Assembly: GCF_023208195.1 (NCBI RefSeq) | Contig: NZ_CP060034.1 | Location: forward strand, 620,001 to 684,000 | From: Nocardioides sp. InS609-2 | GTDB lineage: Bacteria; Actinomycetota; Actinomycetes; Propionibacteriales; Nocardioidaceae | Length of the DNA stretch: 64,000 nt | Direction of reading: 5' to 3' | Shown: positions 9,306 to 17,675 of the stretch, piece after piece | How the letters are laid out: each line of letters starts with the position of its first letter | Numbering within the stretch: position 1 is the first letter of the stretch | Position numbers and translations under genes: made by a program | The notes under the pieces: model-generated | The model's database searches: none | Told to the model about the DNA's origin: nothing | Seen by the model: only the letters and a program-made list of their open reading frames with translations

Positions 9306-11327
9306 ATGTCGTACTTCGTTACCGGGGCGACCGGCTTCATCGGCCGGCATCTCGTCCAGCAGTTGATCGACCATCGCGAGGGCGACATCCACGTCCTGGT
9401 CCGCAAGAGCTCGCTGCCTCGCATGCAGGCGCTCGTCGAGCGGTGGAACTCCCAGGGCGGCGCCGGCCGGGTCGTACCGGTCACCGGAGACCTGACGAAG
9501 CCCGGCCTGGGCGTTGCGAAGTCGTGGGTCACCAGGCACGCCGGCAAGATCGACCACTTCTTCCACCTGGCGGCGGTCTACGACCTCACCGCCGACGACG
9601 CGACCAACGAGACCATGAACGTCGGCGGCACCCGCGAGGCGCTCGCGCTGGCTGCGTCGCTCAGGGCCGGCTGCTTCCACCAGGTGTCGTCGGTCGCGGC
9701 CGCGGGTGACTTCCGGGGCCGGTTCGACGAGACCATGTTCGCCGAAGGTCAGCACCTGCCGTCGCCGTACCACCGCACGAAGTACGAGTCCGAGCGCATC
9801 GTGCGTGACGAGGCGACGGTGCCGTGGCGGGTCTACCGGCCCGCGATCGTGGTCGGCCACAGCGAGACCGGCGCGATGGACAAGGTCGACGGTCCCTACT
9901 ACTACTTCCCGATGCTCAAGGCGCTGCGCGACGTGCTGCCGGCGTGGCTGCCGATGATGGGCGTCGACCTGGGCGACACCAACGTCGTGCCCGTCGACTA
10001 CGTCGCGGCCGCGATGGACCACCTCGCGCACCTGCCCGACCGCGACGGCGAGGCCTTCCATCTGGTCAACCCCGAGCCGCAGCCCGTGGTCGAGACCATC
10101 AACTTGTTCTGCGGTGCCGCCGGTGCGCCGCGGTTCGCGACGCCGATCGACCGGCGCATGACCGCCAGCGGACCGCTCAGTCTCGTGCCGCGGATGCTGC
10201 GGCCGTCGACCATCGTCTCCGCGATCGTGAAGTCGAGCGCCGGGCAGCTCGTGCTCGACCAGACCCTGGGCCGCCTCGGTGTGCCGGCCGAGGTGCTGGC
10301 GCACACCAGCTTCGCGTCCGTCTTCGACTCCCGGGCAACCGAGAAGGCGCTCTCGGGCTCGGGCATCGCCGTACCCGATCTCGAGTCGTATGCCCGGACC
10401 CTGTGGGGCTACTGGGAGGAACACCTCGACGAGTCGACCGGCAAGGACACCACGATCCGCGGCGCCCTGCAGGGCAAGTACGTCGTCATCACCGGCGCCT
10501 CGTCGGGCATCGGCCAGGTCACAGCGTTGAAGGTGGCGCAGGCCGGCGGCATCCCGGTGCTGGTCGCCCGTGGCAAGGACAAGCTCGAGGACACCCGGGC
10601 CACGATCGAGCTGCGCGGCGGGCAGGCCCACGTCTTCCCCTGCGACCTCTCCGACCTCGAGGCGATCGACGCGCTGTGCGAGCAGATGACGGCCGAGCTG
10701 CCGAGCGTCGACTTCGTGGTCAACAACGCCGGCCGTTCGATCCGCCGGTCGCTGCGGCTGTCGACAGACCGGTTCCACGACTTCGAGCGCACCATGCAGC
10801 TCAACTACTTCGGCGCGATCCGGCTCGTGATGGGCCTGATGCCTGCCATGCACAAGCAGAAGGCCGGCCACATCGTCAACATCAGCTCGATCGGTGTGCA
10901 GACCAACCCCCCGCGCTTCTCGGCGTACGTCGCGTCGAAGTCGGCGCTCGACTCGTGGAGCAACGTCGTGGCCTCCGAGGTCGTCGGCAACGGCATCACG
11001 TTCACCAGCATCCACATGCCTCTGGTGCGGACGCCGATGATCGCGCCGACCAAGATCTACGACAAGTTCCCCACGATCTCCCCAGCGCAGGCCGCCGACC
11101 TGGTGATCAGGGCGATGGTCGAGAAGCCGCACGAGATCAACACCGCCCTCGGCAACACCGGGGCGATCGCACACACGATCGCCCCGAAGACGACGTTCCG
11201 GCTGCTGAACATGGCCTACCACGTGTTCCCGGACTCGGCGGCGGCCAAGGGCCAGACGTCAGAGTCGGGGACCAGGGAGTCGGAGCAGGTCATGCTGGCC
11301 AAGGTGTTCAAGGGAGTGCACTGGTGA
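9306..11327 (+). CDS. Double short-chain dehydrogenase/reductase (extended SDR plus classical SDR)
   Basis: A 673-aa fusion of two Rossmann enzymes. Residues 1-370 are an extended SDR (TGATGFIGR at 6-14; YHRTKYE catalytic Tyr-x3-Lys near 155). Residues 390-660 are a classical SDR (TGASSGIG near 397; NNAG; SSIG Ser; YVASK Tyr/Lys). The layout resembles actinobacterial fatty-acyl-CoA-reductase or lipid-linked SDRs, where the N-terminal part may act on an acyl thioester. Substrate is unknown. Its stop overlaps the start of the MOSC gene (GTGA), so the two are co-translated. Confidence 0.88.
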   Translation: MSYFVTGATGFIGRHLVQQLIDHREGDIHVLVRKSSLPRMQALVERWNSQGGAGRVVPVTGDLTKPGLGVAKSWVTRHAGKIDHFFHLAAVYDLTADDATNETMNVGGTREALALAASLRAGCFHQVSSVAAAGDFRGRFDETMFAEGQHLPSPYHRTKYESERIVRDEATVPWRVYRPAIVVGHSETGAMDKVDGPYYYFPMLKALRDVLPAWLPMMGVDLGDTNVVPVDYVAAAMDHLAHLPDRDGEAFHLVNPEPQPVVETINLFCGAAGAPRFATPIDRRMTASGPLSLVPRMLRPSTIVSAIVKSSAGQLVLDQTLGRLGVPAEVLAHTSFASVFDSRATEKALSGSGIAVPDLESYARTLWGYWEEHLDESTGKDTTIRGALQGKYVVITGASSGIGQVTALKVAQAGGIPVLVARGKDKLEDTRATIELRGGQAHVFPCDLSDLEAIDALCEQMTAELPSVDFVVNNAGRSIRRSLRLSTDRFHDFERTMQLNYFGAIRLVMGLMPAMHKQKAGHIVNISSIGVQTNPPRFSAYVASKSALDSWSNVVASEVVGNGITFTSIHMPLVRTPMIAPTKIYDKFPTISPAQAADLVIRAMVEKPHEINTALGNTGAIAHTIAPKTTFRLLNMAYHVFPDSAAAKGQTSESGTRESEQVMLAKVFKGVHW

Positions 11328-12166
11328 CCTTGAAGCTCACCGGCCTCAACGTCCACCCCGTCAAGAGCACCGCGATCCGCCCGGTCGAGTCGGCCGAGGT
11401 GCTGCTACGTGGTCTGGCCGACGACCGCTCGTGGATCGTCGTCGACCCCGACGGCGTCATGGTCTCGGCACGGCAGGTGCACGACCTCTTCGCCATCGTC
11501 GCCGACACTCCTGCCACCGATCCCTCGGTGTCGGGCGCGCTGCGGCTGACGGCGCCCGGCATGCCCACCCTGTCGCTGGACCAGCCCTCGGGGCCGCTCG
11601 TCCCGGTGCGACTGTTCAGCCAGGATCTCTACGGCATCGCCACCGACGCGTCTGTCGGGGAGTGGCTGAGCACGACCCTCGGGCGCCCCGGCCTGCGGCT
11701 CCTGTGGTGCGACGACCCGTCCCGGCGGCGGCTCAATCCGGCGTACTCCTCCCCCGGCGACCACACGGCCTACGCCGACGGCTACCCGGTCACCCTGGCG
11801 TCCGAGGCGTCGCTGAGGCAGCTGAACGACTGGATCCTCGAGGGCGCCCTCGAACGCGGTGAGGAGCCACCCGAACCACTGCCCGTGCAGCGCTTCCGAC
11901 CCAGTCTGGTCATCGACGGTGAGGAGCCGTTCGTCGAGGACCACTGGTCGTACGTCGACATCGCGGGAGTCCGCTTCCGGATGGCCATGCCCACCGGGAG
12001 GTGCGTGGTGACGACCCTCGACATCGGTTCGCTGCGCACGGGCAAGGAGCCGATCCGCACGCTGGCCAGGCACCGCCGGTCGGGCAGCGACACTCTGTTC
12101 GCCGTCAACCTGATCCCCGAGGGCACCGGCACGATCCGGGTCGGGGACGAGCTCTCAGTCGGCTGA
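11324..12166 (+). CDS. MOSC domain-containing protein (YcbX/mARC-like)
   Basis: A 280-aa protein with an N-terminal MOSC_N beta-barrel (LTGLNVHPVKSTAIRPV) and a C-terminal MOSC domain (about 110-275) including the family's PTGRCVVTTLD cysteine near residue 230. The family binds sulfurated molybdenum cofactor and reduces N-hydroxylated compounds; the activity here is inferred. GTG at 11,324 overlaps the SDR stop and has AAGGGAG upstream. The 3' end overlaps the convergent DUF72 gene by 12 bases. Confidence 0.88.
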   Translation: MTLKLTGLNVHPVKSTAIRPVESAEVLLRGLADDRSWIVVDPDGVMVSARQVHDLFAIVADTPATDPSVSGALRLTAPGMPTLSLDQPSGPLVPVRLFSQDLYGIATDASVGEWLSTTLGRPGLRLLWCDDPSRRRLNPAYSSPGDHTAYADGYPVTLASEASLRQLNDWILEGALERGEEPPEPLPVQRFRPSLVIDGEEPFVEDHWSYVDIAGVRFRMAMPTGRCVVTTLDIGSLRTGKEPIRTLARHRRSGSDTLFAVNLIPEGTGTIRVGDELSVG

Positions 12167-12979
12167 CCGACCGACTCGCTCCATCAGCGCCTCGGCGTCA
12201 TGGGGCGCGAATCCCTTGACGTCGTTGTCGAAGTAGACGAACGCGTCCTGGCTCACCGACCACGCACGGAGACGCTCGGCCCACTGGTCGAGGGCCGCCG
12301 GGCCGTAGCCGCTGGCGTACAGCTCGCGGTCCCCGTGCAGCCGGACGTATCGGTAGTCCGAGGTGTCGCGATCCACCTTCGGCCACCGTCCTGCGGTGTC
12401 GGCCAGCACGACCGCGATGTCGTGTGCGGCCAGCTGGGCCAGAGCCTCCTCGGAGGCGAACGAGGGGCTGCGGAACTCCAGGGCGTGCCGGACAGGACGG
12501 TCGGCGTCGGTCTCGGCGTGCACCCGGTCGCCGGAGAGCCGGTCGTCATGACGCCTCGCCAACGCTGCGGCCTCAAGGGTGGTGCGTGGCAGCAGTCGCG
12601 CGAAGGCGTCCAGCACGCCCGCGTCGTACTCGAGCGCCTCGGGTAGCTGCCACAGCACCGGCCCGAGCTTCGGCCCCAGCGCGAGCACGCCGGAGGCGAA
12701 GAAGTTGGCAAGGGGCGCCTCGACCTCACGCAGCCGCTTGAGGTGCGTGATGAACCGGCCACCCTTGACCGCGAAGACGAAGTCGTCCGGTGTCTCGTCG
12801 CGCCACTTGGCGTACGACGACGGGCGCTGGAGCGAGTAGAACGAGCCGTTGATCTCGATCGACGTCAGCCTGGACGAGGCGTACTCCAGCTCACGGCGCT
12901 GCACCAGGCCGGGCGGGTAGAAGTCCCCTCGCCAGGCCGGGTAGGTCCACCCCGAGATGCCGATCCGGACCTCGCCCAT
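12155..12979 (-). CDS. DUF72 family TIM-barrel protein
   Basis: A 274-aa DUF72 protein (YecE-like). Visible hallmarks are GISGWTYPAWRGDFYP at the N-terminus, INGSFYSLQRPSSYAKW, and the C-terminal YFDNDVKGFAPHDA. It adopts a TIM-barrel like xylose-isomerase relatives, but no reaction is established. It starts 3 bases after the stop codon of the sulfurtransferase gene, suggesting co-transcription, and overlaps the convergent MOSC gene at its 3' end. Confidence 0.88.
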   Translation of the reverse strand: MGEVRIGISGWTYPAWRGDFYPPGLVQRRELEYASSRLTSIEINGSFYSLQRPSSYAKWRDETPDDFVFAVKGGRFITHLKRLREVEAPLANFFASGVLALGPKLGPVLWQLPEALEYDAGVLDAFARLLPRTTLEAAALARRHDDRLSGDRVHAETDADRPVRHALEFRSPSFASEEALAQLAAHDIAVVLADTAGRWPKVDRDTSDYRYVRLHGDRELYASGYGPAALDQWAERLRAWSVSQDAFVYFDNDVKGFAPHDAEALMERVGRSAD

Positions 12980-12982
12980 CGC

Positions 12983-13804
12983 TCACGCACCCGTGGCGAC
13001 CGGCCGTGACGGGTCGGTGATCCAGCCGCTCCAGCTGCCCGGGTAGAGCCTGGCCGCGATGCCCGCGACCTCCATGGCGAGCAGGTCGTGCGTGGCGGTG
13101 ACGCCAGAGCCGCAGTACGCCGCCACATCCGCGCCCGGCACCGCACCCACCTCGGCATATATCGCTCTCAGCTCGTCGGGGCTGCGGAAGCGGCCGTCGT
13201 CGGTCAGGTTGCGCGAGGTCGGGACGTTGACCGCGCCCGGGATGTGGCCGGCAACCGGGTCGATCGGCTCAGTCTCTCCCCGGTAGCGCTCGGCTGCTCG
13301 GGCATCGACTAGGACGCCGACATAGAGCACGTCGTCTGAATCGACCAGACCGGCCCTGCTCCCGCCGCCCGCGAAGTCGCCCGGCTCGATCGCCGGCACA
13401 TCGGTCTCGACCTCTCCCCCGGCCGCCCGCCACGCCGGCCAGGCGCCGTCGAGGACCCGCACGTCCGGGTGGCCGTGGTGGCGCAGCAGCCACCACGCGC
13501 GGCCGGCCGCGTGCCCCGACCAGTCGTCGTACACGATGACGGGGCGAGTGTTCGAGACGCCGGCGCGGCGCATCGCGGCGACGAAGTCAGCCGACTCGGG
13601 CAGCGGATGACGGCCGCCATCGCCCGGAGGGGCGGCCAGGTCGGTGTCCATGTCGACGTACGCCGCGCCCGGCACGTGACCCTCTGCGAACGCCTCCGGG
13701 CCGGCGGGAGCGCCGGTCCGGTAGCGGACGTCCAAGACGGTCACGTCGGCCAGCACCGCGCGGAGCTCGTCGGCGGAGATGAGGGGTCCGGTCATGGCGG
13801 TCAT
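12983..13804 (-). CDS. sseA: Sulfurtransferase (3-mercaptopyruvate/thiosulfate type, two rhodanese domains)
   Basis: Transfers sulfane sulfur from 3-mercaptopyruvate or thiosulfate to an acceptor through a cysteine persulfide. The 273-aa protein has two rhodanese domains. The N-terminal one is inactive (DDWSGHAAGR). The C-terminal one carries the catalytic loop CGSGVTA at about residue 230, the loop type associated with mercaptopyruvate. Start at 13,804 is preceded by GAAGGA; an ATG three codons in is possible. It is divergent from the host tdk across a 99-base gap. Confidence 0.9.
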   Translation of the reverse strand: MTAMTGPLISADELRAVLADVTVLDVRYRTGAPAGPEAFAEGHVPGAAYVDMDTDLAAPPGDGGRHPLPESADFVAAMRRAGVSNTRPVIVYDDWSGHAAGRAWWLLRHHGHPDVRVLDGAWPAWRAAGGEVETDVPAIEPGDFAGGGSRAGLVDSDDVLYVGVLVDARAAERYRGETEPIDPVAGHIPGAVNVPTSRNLTDDGRFRSPDELRAIYAEVGAVPGADVAAYCGSGVTATHDLLAMEVAGIAARLYPGSWSGWITDPSRPVATGA

Positions 13805-13822
13805 CTTGTCAGTGTCCTTCGG

Positions 13823-13868
13823 GTCGTCCGCCTGAGAGCGGGTCCCGGCACGCCCTCAGGCGGACGAC
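13823..13868. promoter_or_regulatory. Inverted repeat between sseA and tdk
   Basis: A perfect 14-bp inverted repeat (GTCGTCCGCCTGAG at 13,823-13,836; complement at 13,855-13,868) separated by 18 bases. It occupies the 99-base gap between divergent sseA and the host tdk start. It could be a shared operator or a large hairpin. No clear -10/-35 pair was recognised. Confidence 0.5.
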
Positions 13869-13903
13869 TCGACGGCCCGGGTGGTGTGGAAGGATCCCAC
13901 CTC

Positions 13904-13963
13904 GTGGCTGAACTGCATTTCTTCACCGGCACGATGGATACGGTTCCAATAGGTAATCTATTG
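13904..13963 (+). pseudogene. tdk: Host thymidine kinase, 5' fragment cut by the element
   Basis: GTG at 13,904 (GGAAGGA ten bases upstream) starts a type II thymidine kinase. It reads VAELHFFTGTMD, the first beta-strand and the start of the Walker A loop. After the ATGGA core at 13,934 the frame passes into element DNA and stops 8 codons later. The rest of the gene lies at 26,379-27,002. Joining the two pieces at ATGGA gives an intact VAELHFFTGTMDSGKSTLAL start, matching the element's own copy. The 19-aa product cannot be functional. Confidence 0.9.
13934..13963. other. attL junction with adjacent small palindrome
   Basis: Core ATGGA at 13,934-13,938 joins tdk codons (GGC ACG ATG GA) to element sequence TACGGTTCC. 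Just inside lies the inverted repeat CAATAG-GTAAT-CTATTG (13,947-13,963) in an AT-rich patch, a possible integrase or directionality-factor site. Confidence 0.8.
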
Positions 13964-14008
13964 TGATATAGTAGACATTGCCGGGGTTCCCCGGCGACAA
14001 ATGAAAAC

Positions 14009-14039
14009 GCCCCGGTCGGTGCGCTAACACCGCCGGGGC
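14009..14039. terminator. Hairpin at the left end of the element
   Basis: GCCCCGG-T-CGGTG (14,009-14,021) pairs with CACCGCCGGGGC (14,028-14,039) around a 6-base loop, with a single bulged T. It lies between the truncated host tdk start and the first element gene. It could stop read-through from the host tdk promoter or act as an attenuator. Confidence 0.55.
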
Positions 14040-14065
14040 AGCCGAACTGGATTGGAGTTCGACAG

Positions 14066-14359
14066 ATGAACGGTATCACCGTCACTGAGTTGATCGAGCG
14101 GTTGCAGGACTGCGACCCGGACGCCGAGGTTCGCCTCGCGACACAGCCGAACTGGCCGTTGCAGTACCACCTCGCGGGCATCGCCACTACCGAGGACATC
14201 GCGATGGACCGCCGCTGCGAGGACCACGACTTCTACAACTGCGAGGACTGCGCGGAGGGGCGGCTGCAAGACGACGGCTCGATCGTTTACCTCGTGGAGG
14301 GCAGCCAGCACTACGACCAGCCGTACGCGCCCCGCGCTGCTTGGGACGTCGTCCGATGA
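14066..14359 (+). CDS. Small hypothetical protein of the integrase operon
   Basis: A 97-aa acidic protein with no family I can name. It starts ITVTELIERLQDCDPDAEVRLATQP, a helix followed by a strand seen in many small phage and element proteins. It then has a Cys/His cluster (CEDHDFYNCEDC) that may bind metal. ATG at 14,066 has TTGGAG upstream. Its stop overlaps the next start (ATGA), so it is translationally coupled to the DUF2958 gene and then the integrase. A recombination-directionality role is possible from position only. Confidence 0.75.
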   Translation: MNGITVTELIERLQDCDPDAEVRLATQPNWPLQYHLAGIATTEDIAMDRRCEDHDFYNCEDCAEGRLQDDGSIVYLVEGSQHYDQPYAPRAAWDVVR

Positions 14360-14709
14360 ACGCCGACGACCTCCGAGGCCACGACTTCTACCCGAGCGAG
14401 GACGTGCTGGACACCATCCCGAGGCTGTACGCCACGGAGGACACGTCGCTGTGGGAGAAGACCGTTCACCTCCACTACTTCGTCGGAGCGTGCGACTGGT
14501 ACATCGCGGAGTTGGGCGAAGACCGCCGCATCGCCTTCGGCTACGTCAACATGGGCGACCCGCAGAACGCCGAGTGGGGCTACATCGACCTCGTGGAGTT
14601 GAGGCAGATCGTGGTCGACACGCGGCACGGCTTCTCGGTCGTGGTCGAGCGGGACCTGCACTGGACGCCTACCGTGTTCGGTGACGTGAACGACAGGAGG
14701 GTGCGATGA
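14356..14709 (+). CDS. DUF2958 domain-containing protein
   Basis: A 117-aa protein matching DUF2958: YATEDTSLWEKTVHLHYFVGACDWYIAEL is followed by FGYVNMGDPQNAEWGYIDLVEL. The family is common on plasmids and integrative elements and has no known activity. The ATG at 14,356 overlaps the upstream stop. Its own stop overlaps the integrase ATG at 14,706, making a three-gene coupled operon that ends in the recombinase. Confidence 0.82.
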   Translation: MNADDLRGHDFYPSEDVLDTIPRLYATEDTSLWEKTVHLHYFVGACDWYIAELGEDRRIAFGYVNMGDPQNAEWGYIDLVELRQIVVDTRHGFSVVVERDLHWTPTVFGDVNDRRVR

Positions 14710-16334
14710 AGTCCAAGACCGCCAAACCGCGCGAGGCCATGGGCTACATCCGCGTCTCGAAGGTCGCCGGACGCGACAAAGACGAAAGCGCATCGCGATT
14801 CCACTCCCCAGAGATGCAGCTCGACACAGTCAAGGCCTCTGCGGAGGCGGCAGGCGGCGTGTTTGTCGGCTACCGCTACGACCCGGACAAGTCTGGCTAC
14901 TCAGGTATCTACCGTCCTGGCTGGGAGGAATGCGTCGACTGGGTGATGGAGAGCCCACGCGAGCGGATGATCGTCGCATACGACACCTCCCGCCTGTCGA
15001 GGAACCTCTGGAAGTTGCTGGGCGACGTGCAGCACAAAATCGTTCCGGCGGGTGGGCGTGTGATTGTCGCGGGCGACGGGATCGACACCGACGAAGAGAA
15101 TTGGCAAGACCGACTGCACTTCGCGGGGATGTTCGCCGAGCGGACTTCCCGTGACATCGGGACCAAGTGGACCAAAGTCCTCAACAAGCGCGCCACAGTG
15201 GGGAAGTCCCCGACCGGCAAAGTCCCGTACGGCTACGCGGCGGTGATCGGCAAAGACGGCAAGCCCACCGGGGCGCTGGTCGAGGACCCCGAGACGGCCC
15301 CAGTCATGCGGCGGATGTACGCCCTATACCTGTCGGGCGAAGGCCTGCGCGCCATCGCGGAGACGCTGAACTCGGAGGGCGTTCCGTCACCGGGCGGCTC
15401 GACGTGGGCCGTGTCCACGATCAAGCGCCTGCTGGAGAACGGTGCCGCTGCCGGGCTGCTGCGCTTTCGAGGGGAACTGACGAAGGGCGGGTGGGACTCG
15501 CTCATCTCCCAGACCCAGTGGCGCGCCTTCGAGGTCGAGCGCAAGCGCCGCCGGAAGATCCCGAACCGCTCGCAGGCCCCGAAGTGGACGCTGGCCGGGA
15601 TCGCCGTGTGCGCCTACTGCGGGTCGCGCCTGACCGTGACCTCGCTGGTGGACCCGAAAGGCATGGCCGCGTGCTCGACGTACCGCACGCGCGGCAAGGC
15701 CGAGTGCAGGAACGTCCGAGGTGTCCCGGTGCTGGCTGCTCCTCCCGTCGCGCCGGACTGGCAGATCGAGTACGGCTCGGATGACGCGGAGGCGGGCGGG
15801 GTGTTCGTGAACCGCCTGACGCTGGAGAACCAGTTCACGTACTTCCTGGCCGGTCATCTCGACGTGCTGGCCGACCGCATCAAGCGCGGCGCGAACAAGA
15901 CTGCTGCCAGCGAGCAGATGGAGGCTGACACCCGCTCCGCCGTCGCTCGCGAGGCGCTGGAGAAGATCTCAACGGCGCGGACTCGTCTGGCGACCGCTTG
16001 GGCGATGAGCGACCTCGGGGACGCGGAGTACCGCGCCGGACTGGCCGACCTCGAAGCCCAAGCCGAGAGCCACCGCGAGGTGCTGGAAGCAGCCGAGGCC
16101 GTCGCCGTGACTCATGTCTCGGACGAAGACACGCTGGACGCCCTCATCAACGGCGGCGAGACCGTCAGCCACGCCGAGTGGGCGCAGATCCTCCGGCGAG
16201 TCATCACGAGGGTGGAGGTCTCGCGAGACACCATCAAGTTCGTACCCAAGGACGGTGACCCCTCAGAGGTCGCGCGGGCCAAGTTGAAGCGCAAGCCCGG
16301 TCGTCCGCGTAAGTCCGACGTGGGAGCCGCGTAG
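14706..16334 (+). CDS. int: Large serine recombinase (integrase) with C-terminal AT-hook
   Basis: Catalyses attP x attB integration, and excision with a directionality factor, by 2-bp staggered cuts. The 542-aa protein has a resolvase-type catalytic domain (GYIRVS with nucleophile Ser18; YDTSRLSRN near 90-98). A recombinase domain follows (about 170-280: GKVPYGYA, then TLNSEGVPSPGG). Next is a zinc ribbon (CAYC near 302, then two further Cys) and a coiled-coil segment at about 410-460. The last 16 residues contain KRKPGRPRK, a textbook AT-hook (GRP at 532-534). It is the last gene of a left-end operon and converges on the IF2N-like gene. Confidence 0.93.
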   Translation: MKSKTAKPREAMGYIRVSKVAGRDKDESASRFHSPEMQLDTVKASAEAAGGVFVGYRYDPDKSGYSGIYRPGWEECVDWVMESPRERMIVAYDTSRLSRNLWKLLGDVQHKIVPAGGRVIVAGDGIDTDEENWQDRLHFAGMFAERTSRDIGTKWTKVLNKRATVGKSPTGKVPYGYAAVIGKDGKPTGALVEDPETAPVMRRMYALYLSGEGLRAIAETLNSEGVPSPGGSTWAVSTIKRLLENGAAAGLLRFRGELTKGGWDSLISQTQWRAFEVERKRRRKIPNRSQAPKWTLAGIAVCAYCGSRLTVTSLVDPKGMAACSTYRTRGKAECRNVRGVPVLAAPPVAPDWQIEYGSDDAEAGGVFVNRLTLENQFTYFLAGHLDVLADRIKRGANKTAASEQMEADTRSAVAREALEKISTARTRLATAWAMSDLGDAEYRAGLADLEAQAESHREVLEAAEAVAVTHVSDEDTLDALINGGETVSHAEWAQILRRVITRVEVSRDTIKFVPKDGDPSEVARAKLKRKPGRPRKSDVGAA

Positions 16335-16368
16335 CGCCGCTGGACTCGCCAGATCGCTTCTGGTGCTT

Positions 16369-16412
16369 CTTCACCCCGGGTCCGAAGGGTTATATGGCTC
16401 GGGGTGGTGAAG
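16369..16412. terminator. Hairpin between integrase and the convergent gene
   Basis: CTTCACCCCG (16,369-16,378) pairs with CGGGGTGGTGAAG (16,400-16,412) with a small bulge. It sits between two converging stops at 16,334 and 16,416, so a bidirectional terminator is likely. Confidence 0.5.
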
Positions 16413-16415
16413 CGT

Positions 16416-17198
16416 TCAGGAGGCTTTCGTGATGCGGCAGCCCGCGTCGAGCGGAGCAGGGACGAAGTCGTCAAAGCCGATGTCCCAGGTCGCCCCGTCG
16501 CGAGTGCGGTGCAGGCCCCGGTGCTGGCCGCTCAGCTTGCAGTTCTGGACCTCGACCTGGCCGTTGATCTTGACGTGCAAGAACGCGTGGCAGAACGGGT
16601 CGTAGGAGCCGGGCGGGTTCCGGAAGCCCCTGCCGTCCGCGACGACTTGGGCGCACCTCGGGCACTGGCCCGCTTTGGCCGGGTCGTTCTCGTCAGGCAC
16701 GAACTCGTCTCCGAGAACGGCTCGCATGTGCGACCTACCGCACGCGGCGGGAGGCCCGCTGTTCATGGCCCCGCCGAAGAAGTGGACAGCGCCGGGGACG
16801 GCCTCGCCGCGCCACGGATCGCCGTCCCAAGTCCCGACCAGGTCGATCGCGTGGATGAGGCCGGGGTTCGGCAGCAGCCGCTTCTCGCGGTTGCCTTGCG
16901 CGTCCCGTCCGGCACCGACCCGGTCGTGGGCGACTCGCATGACCTGCGGCTTGGGCTTGAAGCGGTCGCGAGCCGTGCTCGGCGGCGGCGCGGCGTCCGA
17001 CTCGACGGTGAACTCAGGCTCGGGAGCCGGTCGCTTGGCGCGGATCTTGTCGCCCCACTCCTTGTCGAACCGGTGGACCGTGGCAGCCGACAGCGGCGTG
17101 TCAGGCCCGCTGGCATTGAAGCCGATCTTCGCGAGCAGCGTCATCACGAGCGTGGTCGTGCACTGGTACCGGTCGGCGACTTCCTGAACGGTCATCAT
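16416..17198 (-). CDS. IF2N-like helical domain protein with Cys/His C-terminal region
   Basis: A 260-aa element protein. Residues about 2-50 (TVQEVADRYQCTTTLVMTLLAKIG) resemble the IF2 N-terminal helical domain used as a DNA-binding module. A charged linker follows, then a domain with C-x2-H and CPRC (about 170-195) and a Cys/His-rich end that may bind zinc. The ATG at 17,198 has GAGGGG upstream; an in-frame extension to 17,342 is rejected. Function is unknown. A repressor or DNA-processing role is guesswork. It is transcribed alone, with operator-like repeats upstream. Confidence 0.7.
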   Translation of the reverse strand: MMTVQEVADRYQCTTTLVMTLLAKIGFNASGPDTPLSAATVHRFDKEWGDKIRAKRPAPEPEFTVESDAAPPPSTARDRFKPKPQVMRVAHDRVGAGRDAQGNREKRLLPNPGLIHAIDLVGTWDGDPWRGEAVPGAVHFFGGAMNSGPPAACGRSHMRAVLGDEFVPDENDPAKAGQCPRCAQVVADGRGFRNPPGSYDPFCHAFLHVKINGQVEVQNCKLSGQHRGLHRTRDGATWDIGFDDFVPAPLDAGCRITKAS

Positions 17199-17324
17199 GG
17201 GCGATCCCCTCGAACGTGTGTTCTCACGATACGCCGGTTCTCGTCCCGAGTGCGGAGGACGCGCACCGCCTGTGGATAACTCAGTCATGCGAGCGGTGGG
17301 AGGACGCCAGACACGTACGAGGCG

Positions 17325-17356
17325 AACTCCGTGCAGAGTCAACTCCGTACAGAGTC
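17325..17356. repeat. Two tandem 16-bp operator-like repeats upstream of the IF2N-like gene
   Basis: AACTCCGTGCAGAGTC and AACTCCGTACAGAGTC lie head to tail. Each contains an imperfect palindrome (ACTC-N6-GAGT). On the minus strand a TTGACT hexamer falls at the repeat junction (17,337-17,342). Repressor binding over a leftward promoter for the gene starting at 17,198 is a reasonable reading. The rest of 17,199-17,675 shows no gene I can support. Confidence 0.55.
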
Positions 17357-17675
17357 GGGACTAGAAAACGGTGTCCGGGTCAAGTACGTGAACGCCGGAA
17401 AACTTGGTGTGGACTGACTTCTGGATGGAGGCAGTAGAGCAGGCCCCTGCGCCGCTGGGACTCCGTTTCGACCGGTCACTCCACTGCTCACACCACCACC
17501 GTGGCGAGCGGTTCCCAGCGGTCCCGGCACCGCCCGTGTTCCATCATCATTGGATCGTGGAACGCGGTAGTCCGGTCTGCCACCCCTCGGCGGTCCGCCC
17601 GGTCGGCGGTCCGTGAGGGCAGCTGCCGCCTCGGGTACAGAACCCATCGGACAGACGGCGGCAGACCACCACGGA

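Noticed and set aside
8829..11222. 797-aa open frame on the minus strand
   Set aside because: It is antisense to SepH and the double SDR, has His/Arg-rich composition typical of high-GC shadow frames, and contains no domain.
13934..13938. tRNA gene as the integration target
   Set aside because: No tRNA fold surrounds either junction; the flanks are clearly thymidine kinase codons.
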